This document shows positions 8,726 through 17,710 of a stretch of DNA of 64,000 nucleotides, piece by piece (the stretch's first letter is position 1; each line of letters begins with the position of its first letter). Below the pieces are notes generated by a model. That model was not told the DNA's origin and made no database searches. It saw nothing but the letters and a program-made list of their open reading frames with translations. The position numbers and the translations under genes were made by a program. Source of the stretch: RGIG3178 sp942492795 (GTDB lineage Bacteria; Bacillota; Clostridia; Christensenellales; QAND01); NCBI GenBank assembly GCA_942492795.1, contig OW818639.1:62001-126000 (forward strand), in the 5' to 3' direction.

Positions 8726-9729
8726 CATGCCATGTCCTCGCTTTTGACCCAGCAAAGCGCATCCGTTATCGTCTGTTCAAACGGCCTTGCCTTATATCCG
8801 AGTTCTCGTTTGGCCTTATCGCAGCAAAACTGCGAATTGCTTTTGAGCGTATACAGCGAATACTTCGTAAAGATCGGGGGCCTCTTTTTGGATTTGTAAT
8901 ACCACCTGAACAGAGGCACCAGCATCGACAGAAGCCACATCGGAGCCATGTATTTCACGAGTTTCGCGCCCGTCTTCTCGTGAACGAGATGGAGAATCTC
9001 CTCTACCGGCACATAACGGTTGCTAAGGATGTAGCCCTCGCCCTTCCTTCCAAACATGCAACATTCCACGATGCCCTTTGCCACATCGCGGACGTCCACA
9101 AAATCGTAGCCGCCGTGCACGCCCATCGGGAGCCTGTTGTGGCTGCCGTCGATCAAGAGCTGCGTCACATGCCCTTTGGCATAGTCGTACGGTCCGCAGA
9201 GCCCGCTTGGGAATATGATGGAGGCATTGAGGTTGTATTCGCACACCGCATCCATCACAATCTGCGATGCTTCCGCCTTGGTCTTGCCGTAGAACCCTAC
9301 AATCTTTTTCGGATCAAAAGCGTTTACTTCGGTGATGACCTGCCCGTGGGGGAGTTCCGGAATGGCGTGGACGGAACTGACATACACCAGTTTCTTCACC
9401 TTGGACGCGATGCATTGCTCCACGACGTTGCGTGTTCCGTTGACATTCACATCGTAGACCTTTTGAACGAATTCCCAATAGGTTGTGACGATCCCCGCGG
9501 TGTGGATGACGTATATGTCCAGGCCTTCTTCCACGTCAAAGAACCGCATCAGATCGGATTTGTTTAAAACGTCGCCCTCGATTAGCTCAATGCCTTGCAC
9601 AAGGCGCTGTGCCGATTTGTCGTTTGGCAACACAAGCGCCCGGATGCGGCAATGCCGCGACGCCAGTTCCCTCGCGACGCTGCTGCCAAGGTTTCCTGCC
9701 GCGCCTGTGATCAGATAGATGCTTCCCAT
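8725..9729 (-). CDS. NAD-dependent epimerase/dehydratase (extended SDR)
   Basis: 334 residues. N-terminal TGAAGNLG is the G-x2-G-x2-G dinucleotide site of extended short-chain dehydrogenases; VYVSS and YGKTK supply the Ser and Tyr-x3-Lys catalytic groups. The C-terminal third has a hydrophobic stretch (WLLSMLVPLFRWYY) that may contact the membrane, as in 3-beta-HSD-like or dihydroflavonol-reductase-like members. The substrate could be a nucleotide sugar, a sterol-like compound or a small aldehyde. It stands alone on the minus strand, divergent from the TetR gene. Confidence 0.82.
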   Translation of the reverse strand: MGSIYLITGAAGNLGSSVARELASRHCRIRALVLPNDKSAQRLVQGIELIEGDVLNKSDLMRFFDVEEGLDIYVIHTAGIVTTYWEFVQKVYDVNVNGTRNVVEQCIASKVKKLVYVSSVHAIPELPHGQVITEVNAFDPKKIVGFYGKTKAEASQIVMDAVCEYNLNASIIFPSGLCGPYDYAKGHVTQLLIDGSHNRLPMGVHGGYDFVDVRDVAKGIVECCMFGRKGEGYILSNRYVPVEEILHLVHEKTGAKLVKYMAPMWLLSMLVPLFRWYYKSKKRPPIFTKYSLYTLKSNSQFCCDKAKRELGYKARPFEQTITDALCWVKSEDMA

Positions 9730-9990
9730 AATGACCTCCGATACGTCAACGGCATGTTTGTTGAGGCGCTGTCAACGCCCTATTTATCACACACCGTGTT
9801 GTTTATATTTCACAATTCCATTATAATAAATTTGCGCGTAACTTCCACAAACGCTGGTGCCAAAAGTGAAAGTTACCCGTCAAAATGCCGTATTCTGTCG
9901 GACATCCGCAAAATTATCCTATCGCTGCCTACTATATCGGGTCATTTGCCCCGCAAGGCGACTGCAGTCAGCAATAAAAGGACGGAACCC

Positions 9991-10569
9991 ATGAAAAAAG
10001 ATACCGACCGCAGGGTAAAGTATACCAAATCGGTTTTAAAACAAAGCCTTCTTCAACTGATGCTCGACCGCGACATCGGCAAGATCACGGTGAAGGACAT
10101 CTGTGAACGGGCTGATATCAACCGCAGCACTTTCTACACCCATTTTACAAACCCGTCGGATCTTCTGCTGAGCATCGAAGACGATCTTTTGCACGAGATA
10201 CAAAAATCGTTCGACCGTTTCGTGGATGTGCAGAACATCCCCGATCTGATCATCGCGTTGATCCGCGCCATCGTCTCAAACGACGAACTGTGCAAGAATA
10301 TCCTGTCCTCCCACGGCGACAAGGAGTTTTTAAAGCGCGCAATGGACCTTCCGCGCCAAAAATTCATCGCCGCTTGGAAGCAGCAGTTTCCCAACGCGAC
10401 GCAGAGCGAGCTTGAAACCGCTTTTTTATTCAACGTCAACGGCAGCATCGCCGTCATACAGGATTGGATCGAAGGAGGCATGAAGGAATCCCCGGACAAC
10501 ATCGCGCGCTTTTTGCAGCGGATCAGTTTTTACGGGCTCTGGAGCTTTACCGCGAAGAAAAAAGCGTAG
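9991..10569 (+). CDS. TetR/AcrR-family regulator
   Basis: 192 residues. The ATG at 9991 follows AAAAGGACGG; the long upstream extension of this frame is antisense to the epimerase gene and is not coding. The N-terminus is a TetR helix-turn-helix (GKITVKDICERADINRSTFYTHF), and the rest is a short all-helical ligand domain of the TetR_C_8 type (YfiR/DhaS-like). The remains of an MFS transporter follow directly, so this regulator probably once controlled an adjacent efflux gene. Its present target is unknown. Confidence 0.88.
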   Translation: MKKDTDRRVKYTKSVLKQSLLQLMLDRDIGKITVKDICERADINRSTFYTHFTNPSDLLLSIEDDLLHEIQKSFDRFVDVQNIPDLIIALIRAIVSNDELCKNILSSHGDKEFLKRAMDLPRQKFIAAWKQQFPNATQSELETAFLFNVNGSIAVIQDWIEGGMKESPDNIARFLQRISFYGLWSFTAKKKA

Positions 10570-10593
10570 GTCTTGCTGCGAAAGATAGCATGA

Positions 10594-10900
10594 TTTTACT
10601 TCGGTCTTGTGTATGCCGCCCAATACAAGAAAATCCTGGTGATCTGCAATATCCTGTATTATGTTTCCAAAATCGTGTTTCTCAAAGCCGCAAACTTCGC
10701 AGGCTTCCTGACGGAGCATCTGATGCTTTCGGTGGTACAAGCAGGTCTGTCCGGATGCGACTCGGCTTTTTTGTATATCTCCACCGGGGAATTGGATTTT
10801 CACCGATGCGATGGCACTAAGCGCCGCGCTGTTTTTAGCGGGGCTTTTCATGGCGAACGCCGGAATCGGGAAACCCGCGGACGATCGATTGGATTTATAA
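10594..10900 (+). pseudogene. MFS transporter remnant
   Basis: Two pieces in different frames together resemble a major facilitator transporter. Residues read from 10594 in frame 1 (YKKILVICNILYYVSKIVF, then LSGCDSAFLYIS) match the conserved loop and helices around the second and fourth membrane segments of MFS proteins. From 10811 another frame reads a hydrophobic helix (ALSAALFLAGLFMANAGIG) ending at TAA 10898-10900, like a last membrane segment. The whole span is about 300 bases, against 1200 for an intact gene, so most of the gene is deleted. It lies right after the TetR gene, the usual place for a regulated efflux pump. Confidence 0.6.
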
Positions 10901-10959
10901 TGCTAGATCCCCGTTGCATGCGCATATAGTCAAAGAAGAAAACCAAAGGAGGCAAGGCC

Positions 10960-11397
10960 ATGCAACGCCCGATCAAAATCCCTGTTTTGGGACAAATGAC
11001 ACAGCAGGAGTTCCGCGAAGCGCTGTACAAATCCATTGTGGACGAAGCCACGGCGGCTGATTTTTATACAAGGCTCCTGCATTACGCACCGGACGATTTG
11101 AGCCATGATTTTATCACGCATGCAAGGGATGACGAACTGTTCCATCTGGAGTATTTTGAAAACCTCTTTATGCAGCTCTTCGCAAGCAAGCCGCAATACA
11201 GAATCACGCCCGTGCAGTTCGCCGATTTCTGGCAGGGGCTGCTGAGCGCCTTAAAAGGCGAATTGGAAGCCGCCGGTTTTTACCGTGACGTGCAACTCTC
11301 CACCAGAGAACCGTTGATTCGCGATACGTTCTATCTTGCGATGGTGGACGAACTGGAGCACGCGACCATGTTCACCACGCTGTACAACAGGCATTAA
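10960..11397 (+). CDS. Ferritin-like domain protein (rubrerythrin-type four-helix bundle)
   Basis: 145 residues, start preceded by AAAGGAGG. Helical throughout, with carboxylate/His motifs spaced as in ferritin-like di-iron proteins: an early DEATAADFY, then DDELFHLEYFE, and near the C-terminus DELEHATMF. There is no rubredoxin domain. Such proteins in anaerobes act in peroxide detoxification or in spore-coat/iron handling; the di-iron reading comes from motif spacing. Single gene. Confidence 0.75.
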   Translation: MQRPIKIPVLGQMTQQEFREALYKSIVDEATAADFYTRLLHYAPDDLSHDFITHARDDELFHLEYFENLFMQLFASKPQYRITPVQFADFWQGLLSALKGELEAAGFYRDVQLSTREPLIRDTFYLAMVDELEHATMFTTLYNRH

Positions 11398-11480
11398 TAT
11401 CCGATTGGCATCCCAGCATAGGACACGGGAGCCGCTCGGTCTCAATCGCCATTCTTGGGAAATCTTTTCTTTTGTACAGC

Positions 11481-11515
11481 AAAAAGCACCGTTCCGGATG
11501 GAACGGTGCTTTTTG
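11481..11515. terminator. Bidirectional terminator
   Basis: AAAAAGCACCGTTCC stem, GGAT loop, GGAACGGTGCTTTTT. Strong, perfect 15-bp stem between the convergent ferritin-like and TM1266-type genes. Confidence 0.9.
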
Positions 11516-11543
11516 TGTATTCCATGAAGAGCCGACTGGCTGT

Positions 11544-11792
11544 CTACTCCATATGGATCAAATTTGCCGACACATTCTCCATTGCGTTAAGCGCCGTCTC
11601 AAGTTTGCTCATCTCTTGCCTGTCACCGCAGAGCTGCAAAATAAGAAGGCCTTCGTCAGAGCAGACGTTCTCCGCCTCATGAAGCCCCAGGCGAACTTTG
11701 ATGGAACAACCGAACTTGGAGAGCACTTCCTGCACCTTTGGGGAGTTTTCTCTTCTATACCCGATTTTGACGATCATGATATCCCACGACAT
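11544..11792 (-). CDS. TM1266-type iron-only hydrogenase system regulator (ACT-like)
   Basis: 82 residues starting at an ATG with a GGGAGATGG-type site upstream on the minus strand. The sequence (VKIGYRREN at the start, then SIKVRLGLHEA and GLLILQLCGD) matches the small ferredoxin-fold family of Thermotoga TM1266, annotated as putative iron-only hydrogenase system regulators because they cluster with FeFe-hydrogenase maturation genes in other genomes. No hydrogenase or HydEFG gene is in this window, so the link is by family only. Confidence 0.7.
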   Translation of the reverse strand: MSWDIMIVKIGYRRENSPKVQEVLSKFGCSIKVRLGLHEAENVCSDEGLLILQLCGDRQEMSKLETALNAMENVSANLIHME

Positions 11793-12011
11793 CCTACCAT
11801 CTCCCTTCCATTATTTGTTATTAGTATACCATGCGTTGCCGGTTTGCCGAAAGTATGTTTGATTCCATCGGGCGATTCCGTTATGCAAAATGTACAAGCG
11901 ATATCTTTTACAGATTTGGCGTCTTCCATACCGAAGAAGTCCGAAACGATGAATTGTCGAATTTTGTATTTTCGTCAATATGGCATATTTGCCCGCGGTA
12001 CAGTACAATAA

Positions 12012-12020
12012 TGGTATAAT
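12012..12020 (+). promoter_or_regulatory. Extended -10 promoter of the two-component operon
   Basis: TGgTATAAT, a perfect -10 with the extended TG element, 22 bases before the response-regulator start codon. No good -35 is visible, as is common with extended -10 promoters. The leader is very short. Confidence 0.6.
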
Positions 12021-12042
12021 CGGGATGTTTGGAGGTTACGGT

Positions 12043-12729
12043 ATGGCGCATACGAACAGGGTTCTCGTTGTTGACGATGACAAAAATATTTGCGAGCTGC
12101 TGCAGATCTACCTGCAAAACGCCGGCTTTGAAACCGACGCGTGCTACAGTGCAAAGACTGCCCTTGATCAATATGATTCGCAAGCGTATGACCTCGTGCT
12201 GCTGGATATTATGCTGCCGGACGTTGCGGGCTTTGACCTGTGCCGCGCCATGAAGCAAAAAAAGGACATCCCCATCATCATGCTGACAGCGCGGGACATG
12301 CTCGTTGACAAGATACAGGGATTCTCCTGCGGCGCGGACGATTATATCGTCAAGCCATTCGAACCCGCCGAGGTTATCGTGCGCATTCACGCGCGGCTTA
12401 AAAAGCCAAAACCGCAGGATGTTTTGCCGGATATCATAACCATCGGCAATATCAGCATGAACATCAGTGCCTATGAAGTAAAAAAAGACGGTCAAACAGT
12501 GGACCTGAAGCCGCGGGAGTTTCAGCTGCTGCATTTTTTCCTGACCAACAGAAACATCGTGTTCACCAGGGATACACTTTTGCAAAAGGTATGGAACTAC
12601 GATATCGCGGGCGACACAAGGACGGTGGATGTGCACATCAAGACCCTTCGCAAAAAGCTTCTCGACGAGAACTCCACCTTTGATATCAAAACGGTATGGG
12701 GCGTCGGCTATAAACTCGAGGGCGAATAG
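12043..12729 (+). CDS. OmpR/PhoB-type response regulator
   Basis: 228 residues; ATG chosen behind GGAGG and downstream of the promoter at 12012. Residues 1-115 are the receiver domain: acidic VVDDDK pocket, phospho-acceptor Asp in LVLLDIMLP, and the conserved Thr/Lys in MLTA and IVKPF. Residues 130-228 form a winged-helix DNA-binding domain (LKPREFQLLHFF, then GDTRTVDVHIKTLRKKL). It acts in the cytoplasm as the output of the histidine kinase that begins right after its stop codon. Confidence 0.95.
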   Translation: MAHTNRVLVVDDDKNICELLQIYLQNAGFETDACYSAKTALDQYDSQAYDLVLLDIMLPDVAGFDLCRAMKQKKDIPIIMLTARDMLVDKIQGFSCGADDYIVKPFEPAEVIVRIHARLKKPKPQDVLPDIITIGNISMNISAYEVKKDGQTVDLKPREFQLLHFFLTNRNIVFTRDTLLQKVWNYDIAGDTRTVDVHIKTLRKKLLDENSTFDIKTVWGVGYKLEGE

Positions 12730-14124
12730 ATGTTTAAGAGCGTTTTTCAAAAAATATTCTTCACCTATCTTTTCATTCTTGTTGCGATCATGCTGACGCT
12801 GACCTTCTTCCTCACAACGATCGCCAACAATTATGTGTATAACCAAAAGCATAACCTGCTCAACAACGTGGGGGTGAAAGCCAACGCGCTCGCGAATGCG
12901 TATGAGCTCGGAACCATCGACCATGCGCAGCTCATCGAAGCTCTCAACGCCATGGGATATACCGTGGACACCAAAATATATATCATCAAAGCGGACATCG
13001 CAGCGCTGAGCACCATCGATTTGGGCGAGGAGCTGGACGATCCTTATCTCGATGAAGCGCTCACCCGCGTTCTAAACGGGGAGAGCGTTTTTTCACAGCG
13101 CCAGTATTCCAAGGAATTTGAAGCACAGGTAGTTTTTGCCGCTTATCCGTGGCGGGATGCCTCCGGCATCAGGGGCGCTATACTTATGTTCTCCCCGGAA
13201 CATACCGTATCCACCATCGTGGGCAACATTCGCCTGATCATAGCCCTTCTGGCTGCGGCGTTTATGTTTATGGGCGGCATTGTCATCTTTGTGTATTCAA
13301 GGCGTCTTGTCCGCCCCATCCGTGAGATCGACGAGGCGTCGCGGCTGATGGCGCAGGGAGAGGACGCGCCCGATATAAAGATACGAACGCGTGATGAGCT
13401 TGGCGCTTTGGCCAACTCCTTCAACACCATGAAGCAGAAAATACTGAAAAACGAAAGGCTTCGTTCGGAGCTTTTATCCAATATCTCGCACGACCTTCGC
13501 ACACCCATCACCACCATCTCAGGTTTCGCCGGGGGCATGGCGGACGGCGTTATCAAGGAATCCGACTATAAAAAATATATCGGAATCATCCGTTCGGAAG
13601 CAAAACGGCTGGGTTCTTTAACGGAAGGTATCTTGGAATCCGCCAAGATCCAAGCCGGCAATCTGGAATTGAACATTGCCAGCTTCCCGCTTCAAAGGGC
13701 GGTACGGGATGCCATCGAAGCCAACGCCAACGCGGCTGCCGAAAAGAGAATAAAGCTGAAAACGGAAATCCCGCCAAATCTTACCATTAATGCGGATGAG
13801 CGCAAGCTTCAGCAGGTGTTGTATAATTTGATCAACAACGCCGTCAAATACTCCCAGACAGGCGGTACCGTCACCATATCCGCGACAGGCGGGGATGATC
13901 ATGTCGAGGTAAGCGTGCTGGATTATGGCGAAGGCATCGCTTTGAGCGATCTTCCGCACGTGTTTAACCGGTATTACCGATCGGACAACGCAAAGATAGG
14001 CGGGTACGGACTGGGGCTGAGCATTGTAAAAACCTATGTGGAAGCCCACGGCGGCACCGTTTGTGCAAGCTCCAATAAGCAGGATGGCACGAGATTTGTC
14101 TTTACCATCCCAAATGTACTATAA
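12730..14124 (+). CDS. Membrane sensor histidine kinase with HAMP domain
   Basis: 464 residues, starting at the base after the regulator's stop codon. An N-terminal membrane helix (residues 9-32), an extracytoplasmic sensor of about 130 residues and a second helix (about 165-188) are followed by a HAMP linker, the dimerisation domain with phospho-acceptor His in SNISHDLRTP, and the ATPase domain with N-box NLINNAVKYS, G1 DYGEG and G2 GYGLGLSI. It senses an unknown envelope signal and phosphorylates the cognate regulator. The two small exported proteins encoded downstream may be targets or accessory sensors. Confidence 0.95.
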   Translation: MFKSVFQKIFFTYLFILVAIMLTLTFFLTTIANNYVYNQKHNLLNNVGVKANALANAYELGTIDHAQLIEALNAMGYTVDTKIYIIKADIAALSTIDLGEELDDPYLDEALTRVLNGESVFSQRQYSKEFEAQVVFAAYPWRDASGIRGAILMFSPEHTVSTIVGNIRLIIALLAAAFMFMGGIVIFVYSRRLVRPIREIDEASRLMAQGEDAPDIKIRTRDELGALANSFNTMKQKILKNERLRSELLSNISHDLRTPITTISGFAGGMADGVIKESDYKKYIGIIRSEAKRLGSLTEGILESAKIQAGNLELNIASFPLQRAVRDAIEANANAAAEKRIKLKTEIPPNLTINADERKLQQVLYNLINNAVKYSQTGGTVTISATGGDDHVEVSVLDYGEGIALSDLPHVFNRYYRSDNAKIGGYGLGLSIVKTYVEAHGGTVCASSNKQDGTRFVFTIPNVL

Positions 14125-14213
14125 TATTTACGTATTATTTACATTTTATCCGATTTTGCTTTACACCTGGAACCTACAATGCACTCAGTGCGGAGTGCGG
14201 ATAAGGAGATGCC

Positions 14214-14507
14214 ATGAGAAAGTTCCTGTCCATTTGCGCCGTTGCACTCTGCGTGGCACTCTTAATTGCGTGTACAAAGAAAAATCCCGCTCCAAGTGCT
14301 GTCCCGACGGGCAATCCCGATATCACGGCACAACCGACGCCGATATCAGGCAGCGTGATCATAGCGGAATCCAGCAACGCCGTCTCGGATAAGGAAAAGC
14401 AAGCAGTTCTGGACAGTCTTGCCAAGCAGATCGATGACGCGTTCGACGCTGCCGAACACCTGGAGGATCTGGATAATTCCGATCTTGACCCCGGAAAAAT
14501 TGAGTGA
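14214..14507 (+). CDS. Small lipoprotein
   Basis: 97 residues, ATG behind AAGGAG. The N-terminal signal peptide ends in the lipobox LIAC, predicting lipidation of Cys20 and anchoring on the outer face of the membrane. The mature part begins with a Pro/Thr-rich linker and ends in an acidic helix (DDAFDAAEHLEDLDNSDLD). No family recognised. It lies 89 bases after the histidine kinase gene and 13 before the next exported protein, so the pair probably belongs to the same regulon. Confidence 0.7.
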   Translation: MRKFLSICAVALCVALLIACTKKNPAPSAVPTGNPDITAQPTPISGSVIIAESSNAVSDKEKQAVLDSLAKQIDDAFDAAEHLEDLDNSDLDPGKIE

Positions 14508-14520
14508 AGGAGCGAATGAT

Positions 14521-15072
14521 ATGAAAAAAAGTTTCTTTGTCATCCTAGCGTTCGTGTTCGCTTTTTCGCTGTTGTTTGGCTCCTTGACCGCGCTTGCCGA
14601 GCCTCTTTCGGTGCCTCCCGTGAGCACGCCGAAACCGACCAAAACCCCGAAAGCAACCAGCAATCCGGATATAATTGCACAACGCCTAGCGTTTTTAAAA
14701 GAGGTTCAGCCGCTGCTCGACGAGATCGCTTCCAACCGGCGGCAGATAAAGACACTGCAAGCCGATCTTGTGACGGCAAGGCAATTGGCGCTTGCGCATA
14801 TCGATGCGCTTAAGGCGGATGTCGCCAAAGTAAGCGCCGACCGGCTGACAAAAATAAGCGATTTTGTGGCGCAAGTCAACCAAATACGCATCGATTTTGG
14901 CAATTCCAACATCAAGATGCTCAAGGAGAAACAGATTCTGCGCGGCAACCTCAAATCCAAAAACTACGCTGCCCTCAAAGCGGCATACCAGAACATCATC
15001 CGTGTACAGGAAAACCGGATTGACAACCTTGAAAAGCTCATCGATCTTTTCAACAAAATATCGGTTGTATAA
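14521..15072 (+). CDS. Exported coiled-coil protein
   Basis: 183 residues from the ATG at 14521, behind GAAGGAG; an in-frame upstream extension overlaps the lipoprotein gene and is not used. A signal peptide ends near ALAEP (residue 27), then a Pro/Thr/Lys linker (PKPTKTPKATS), then about 130 residues of heptad-rich helix, likely a coiled coil. No enzymatic motif. Its linker resembles that of the preceding lipoprotein, suggesting they work together at the envelope. A terminator follows 10 bases after the stop. Confidence 0.7.
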   Translation: MKKSFFVILAFVFAFSLLFGSLTALAEPLSVPPVSTPKPTKTPKATSNPDIIAQRLAFLKEVQPLLDEIASNRRQIKTLQADLVTARQLALAHIDALKADVAKVSADRLTKISDFVAQVNQIRIDFGNSNIKMLKEKQILRGNLKSKNYAALKAAYQNIIRVQENRIDNLEKLIDLFNKISVV

Positions 15073-15082
15073 GACTTTGCGT

Positions 15083-15107
15083 AAGCCCGGTATACGGGCT
15101 TTTTTTA
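15083..15107 (+). terminator. Rho-independent terminator
   Basis: AAGCCCG stem, short loop, CGGGCTT then TTTTTT, 10 bases after the stop codon of the coiled-coil protein gene. Confidence 0.85.
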
Positions 15108-15537
15108 TTTCTTTGGTTCATTCTTTGAACTGCTGCCTGCGCTGCTCCGGTTTTTTGAACAACTCAAAAACAACATCCCAAAACCTATCTATATTCCTCT
15201 GTAAATTCATTTTTAATATTCAAAGTATGGCATTGTGCGCTCCATAGAACGGACGTTCGTTTGCGCCGTTTTCAGACAGCTTGCGATGGCTGCATATATG
15301 GCATGTATTATTTGCCACATTGCCTTGTAAAGCCGACATCGCAACGCCAATCTATTGACATTACTTCATCGTATTGCTATATTAAATTGCAAGAGAAGCG
15401 GAGAATACTATACGAAGGCGTGCGGGCATATTACTGGATGTCCTTTTGTTTTTCCCCTTTTCATAACAAATGCCAAGGACTCCCTTTCATACCGTCCTGG
15501 CATGAAATCATCCGAATTTTTGAAGGAGGAACGCCCC
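15108..15537. other. Non-coding region and leader of the branched-chain amino acid operon
   Basis: The first 240 bases show nothing recognisable. A strong promoter lies at 15355-15383, giving a leader of about 145 bases before the first start codon. The leader contains a stem TGCCAaGGAC/GTCC-TGGCA at about 15470-15501, with no T-run. I do not recognise a known riboswitch in it. Confidence 0.5.
15355..15383 (+). promoter_or_regulatory. Sigma-A promoter of the liv operon
   Basis: Perfect TTGACA at 15355-15360, a 17-base spacer and TATATT at 15378-15383. Expected transcription start near 15390. Confidence 0.75.
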
Positions 15538-16686
15538 ATGAAGAGAAGTCTCAAACTCATCGGCCTGGTTTTGGCTGTGGCTATGCTGTTCTCGCTGACC
15601 GCTTGCGGCACCGCGAAAGACACAAGCAACATCAAAATCGGCAGCATCGGACCCCTCACAGGCAGTCTGGCCGTATACGGCACTGCGGTTGCCAATGCAG
15701 AGAAGCTTGCAGTTGAGGAAATCAACGCGGCAGGCGGTGTACTGGGCGGACGCAAACTCGAAGTTATCCAATACATGGATGACAAAAAGGATTCGACAGA
15801 AGCCGCCAACGCCTACAACAAGCTCGTAGGTCAGGGCGTTGTCGCGATTCTTGGCTCCGTTACGTCCGGCGTTACACAAGGTCTTGCAACGCTTGCCGAC
15901 AAGGACAAGATGCTGCTTTTAACCCCCACCGCCACCAATGATGATGTGACCAAGGGCAAAACAACCGTATTCCGCGCTTGCTATGCCGACTCCTACCAGA
16001 GCTCCATTGCCGCAAAGTTCATTGCGCAACAGGGCAAAACGAAGGTAGCCATTCTGTATGCTTCCGGCGACGCATATTCCAGCGGAATGCGTGACGGCTT
16101 CAAGAAAGCTGCCGCGACGCTCGGGCTCACCATCGTCAAAGAAGAGAGCTCTTCCTCCACCTCCGATACCGATTTCTCCACCCAGTTGACCAACATCAAG
16201 GCTTCGGGTGCGGAAGCGATCTTCGTTCCCTATTACTATGACGCAGTCGGTCCGTATATCGTACCGCAAGCGCGTGAAGCAGGCTTTACCGGCATGATGG
16301 TCGGAGCGGACGGCTGGGATGGCACCGAAGGCACCATGAAAGCCGACAAGAGCCTGTACAACAATACGTTCTTCACCAACCACTATGCAGCCGATGATCC
16401 CGCAGCAAAAGTGCAGAAGTTCGTAACCGCCTACAAGGCAAAGTACAACGGCGAGACCCCGAACGCATTGGCAGCGTTGGGATATGACTCCGTGTATATG
16501 CTCAAGCAAGCCATTGAAAAAGCGGGTTCCGCCAAGACCGCGGACATCGTTGCCGCCATGAAAGCCGGCACCTTTGATGTTGTAACGGGCAAATTCACCT
16601 TTGACGCCAACAACACCCCGACCAAACCCTGCGCCATAATCGAGTACAAAGATGGCAAACTGGTCTGGAAGGCCACCGTACAATAA
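15538..16686 (+). CDS. Branched-chain amino acid ABC transporter, substrate-binding lipoprotein
   Basis: 382 residues; ATG behind GAAGGAGG, while upstream in-frame starts lie in the leader. Signal peptide with lipobox LTAC, so it is membrane-anchored outside the cell. The mature protein is a two-lobed periplasmic-binding type I protein of the Leu/Ile/Val family: KIGSIGPLTG at the start, LGSVTSGVTQG, and YDSVYMLKQAIEKAG near the C-terminus. It captures branched-chain or related amino acids for the LivHMGF transporter encoded next. High expression is suggested by the strong promoter and position as first gene. Confidence 0.93.
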   Translation: MKRSLKLIGLVLAVAMLFSLTACGTAKDTSNIKIGSIGPLTGSLAVYGTAVANAEKLAVEEINAAGGVLGGRKLEVIQYMDDKKDSTEAANAYNKLVGQGVVAILGSVTSGVTQGLATLADKDKMLLLTPTATNDDVTKGKTTVFRACYADSYQSSIAAKFIAQQGKTKVAILYASGDAYSSGMRDGFKKAAATLGLTIVKEESSSSTSDTDFSTQLTNIKASGAEAIFVPYYYDAVGPYIVPQAREAGFTGMMVGADGWDGTEGTMKADKSLYNNTFFTNHYAADDPAAKVQKFVTAYKAKYNGETPNALAALGYDSVYMLKQAIEKAGSAKTADIVAAMKAGTFDVVTGKFTFDANNTPTKPCAIIEYKDGKLVWKATVQ

Positions 16687-16795
16687 CACAGCAGAATTAA
16701 GACGTCGATTGCGACACGGGGTACCATTTGACCCCGTGTCGCTCCATGATTCGGCTGATTCGCAGCAATACTCAATGAAAAGGGAGGGCACAGCT

Positions 16796-17707
16796 TTGGG
16801 TGGCCTTATGCTATTTATCCAGCAAGTGATCAACGGACTCAAAGTGGGCAGCATTTATGCGCTGATCGCGTTGGGATACACCATGGTATACGGCATCATC
16901 AGGCTCATCAACTTTGCACACGGGGACTTCATCATGGTTGGTGGGTACACGCTTGTGTTCACGATACCGCTCATGGTAAGTCTTGGCATGCCGGCTTGGA
17001 TGTCCGTGATCATCGCAACGGCAGTCTGTTCCGCAACCGGCGTGCTGGTGGAAAAATTGGCGTACAGTCCCGTTCGAAAACGCGGCAACAAGATGTCTAC
17101 GCTTATTACCGCCATCGCCATGAGCCTTTTATTGGAAAACCTCGCGCAGACGATCTTTGGAGCGAATCCAAAGAATGTCGGCACGATTTTCTCTATGCCG
17201 AATATCCTCGGATTTTCCGGCAATACCATCATCACCATCGTCATCGGCATCATCGTGATGATCGGACTGACAATGTTTGTCAACCATACGGCGATGGGCA
17301 GATCCATGCGCGCCGTATCGGAGGACAAGGACGCTTCGCTGATGATGGGCATCAACATCAACCGGACCATCTCCATCACGTTTGCGATCGGCTCCGGATT
17401 GGCTGCGATCGCGGCGCTGATGTACTGCTCGCAGTATCCGTCCGTCACGACCACCATGGGATATATGCTTGGCTTAAAGGCGTTTATCGCAGCGGTGTTG
17501 GGCGGCATCGGCAGCATCCCCGGCGCAATGCTGGGCGGCATCACCATCGGCCTTGTGGAAAGCCTAAGCAAGGCATACAGCGCGACGCTGACCGGCGGCA
17601 TCATCACGTCGGCATTCTCCGACGCCATCGTGTTCGCCATTTTGATCATCGTTCTTTTGGTCAAGCCTGCCGGCATCTTAGGCAAAAACGTGGGAGAGAA
17701 GGTGTAA
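16796..17707 (+). CDS. livH: Branched-chain amino acid ABC transporter permease LivH
   Basis: 303 residues from a TTG start 7 bases after AAAGGGAGGG; ATG at 16808 is an alternative. About eight hydrophobic segments. The N-terminal QQVINGLKVGSIYALIALGYTMVYG and the cytoplasmic coupling loop RAVSEDKDASLMMGINI are hallmarks of LivH. It forms the membrane channel as a heterodimer with LivM and couples to the LivG/LivF ATPases. The end of the gene almost abuts livM. Confidence 0.95.
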   Translation: MGGLMLFIQQVINGLKVGSIYALIALGYTMVYGIIRLINFAHGDFIMVGGYTLVFTIPLMVSLGMPAWMSVIIATAVCSATGVLVEKLAYSPVRKRGNKMSTLITAIAMSLLLENLAQTIFGANPKNVGTIFSMPNILGFSGNTIITIVIGIIVMIGLTMFVNHTAMGRSMRAVSEDKDASLMMGININRTISITFAIGSGLAAIAALMYCSQYPSVTTTMGYMLGLKAFIAAVLGGIGSIPGAMLGGITIGLVESLSKAYSATLTGGIITSAFSDAIVFAILIIVLLVKPAGILGKNVGEKV

Positions 17708-17710
17708 GTG

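Noticed and set aside
10426..10851. Minus-strand 141-codon open frame after the TetR gene
   Set aside because: It is antisense to the TetR 3' end and the MFS remnant and resembles no family.
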